Shown here: positions 63,969-64,000 of the stretch, one piece after another
Numbering within the stretch: the first letter of the stretch is position 1
Layout of the letters: every line of letters begins with the position of its first letter
Source: Croceibacterium xixiisoli
GTDB lineage: Bacteria; Pseudomonadota; Alphaproteobacteria; Sphingomonadales; Sphingomonadaceae
Direction of reading: 5' to 3'
Assembly (NCBI RefSeq): GCF_009827305.1
Contig: NZ_WTYJ01000001.1
Span: 806,001-870,000, forward strand
Length of the DNA: 64,000 bases
Position numbers and translations under genes: made by a program
Notes under the pieces: generated by a model
What the model saw: the letters and a program-made list of their open reading frames with translations, nothing else
Databases searched by the model: none
What the model was told of the DNA's origin: nothing

Positions 63969-64000
63969 TCAGGCGCTGTAATACATGTCGTATTCGACCG
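63969..64000 (-). CDS. glnA: Partial gene, 3' end, probably glutamine synthetase type I
   Basis: Only the last nine codons and the stop (TGA, 63969-63971) are in the window. They read 'VEYDMYYSA', which closely resembles the C-terminus of type I glutamine synthetase ('PVEF.MYYSV'-like ending). A strong terminator lies just downstream on the same strand. The rest of the gene is outside the window, so the call depends on this short tail. Confidence 0.55.
   Translation of the reverse strand, partial: VEYDMYYSA

Overview
The window is chromosomal DNA from a high-GC alphaproteobacterium, most likely a sphingomonad (order Sphingomonadales, Erythrobacteraceae or Sphingomonadaceae type). This is inferred from conserved alphaproteobacterial gene blocks (gatC-gatA-gatB; ispH-thrB-rnhA; argS-SPOR-nagZ-scpA-scpB-tatB-tatC; tamA-tamB), two very large sphingomonad-style TonB-dependent receptors and a Tad/Cpa pilus cluster. 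No rRNA, tRNA, CRISPR array, integrase, transposase or insertion sequence was seen. Coding density is high and most genes are separated by very short gaps or ATGA/GTGA overlaps.

Layout. 1-5158: a DUF4153 membrane protein, then the GatCAB amidotransferase genes. 5155-9570 (minus): a SecD-P1-head-only exported protein, an uncharacterised protein and an M16 zinc-protease lipoprotein. 9801-16584 (minus): a type I restriction-modification cassette hsdR-hsdM-hsdS followed 2 bp later by a DUF3644-type gene with a HEPN-like RxxxxH motif; this block has visibly lower GC than its surroundings. 16823-23006: a small membrane protein, a pyridoxamine-oxidase-like protein, an extensin-like protein, an exported M17 aminopeptidase and the ClpB disaggregase with a sigma-32-like promoter. 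23096-29462 (minus): two paralogous TonB-dependent receptors whose upstream regions share sequence elements. 29784-32015: a short-chain dehydrogenase, an MTA phosphorylase and a MarR regulator.

32108-39315 (minus): a Tad (Flp) pilus operon cpaA-cpaB-cpaC-cpaD-cpaE-tadB-tadC that lacks the expected CpaF/TadA ATPase gene and any pilin gene. 39398-42117: an alpha/beta hydrolase, an FAD-dependent oxidoreductase and a frameshifted DJ-1/PfpI gene. 42259-44664 (minus): ispH, thrB and rnhA. 44738-52071: a lipoprotein, then the argS to tatC block, which lacks tatA. 52114-54803 (minus): an amidohydrolase and a beta-hydroxyacid dehydrogenase. 54897-63610: threonine deaminase, the N-end-rule leucyltransferase Bpt and the TamA/TamB outer-membrane assembly pair. 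The last 32 bases are the 3' end of a minus-strand gene that looks like glutamine synthetase.

Most of the window is housekeeping. The best candidates for something new are the four-gene hsdRMS plus DUF3644/HEPN-like cassette, the ATPase-less Tad operon, the missing tatA, and the standalone SecD P1-head protein. I did not find a clearly unprecedented system.
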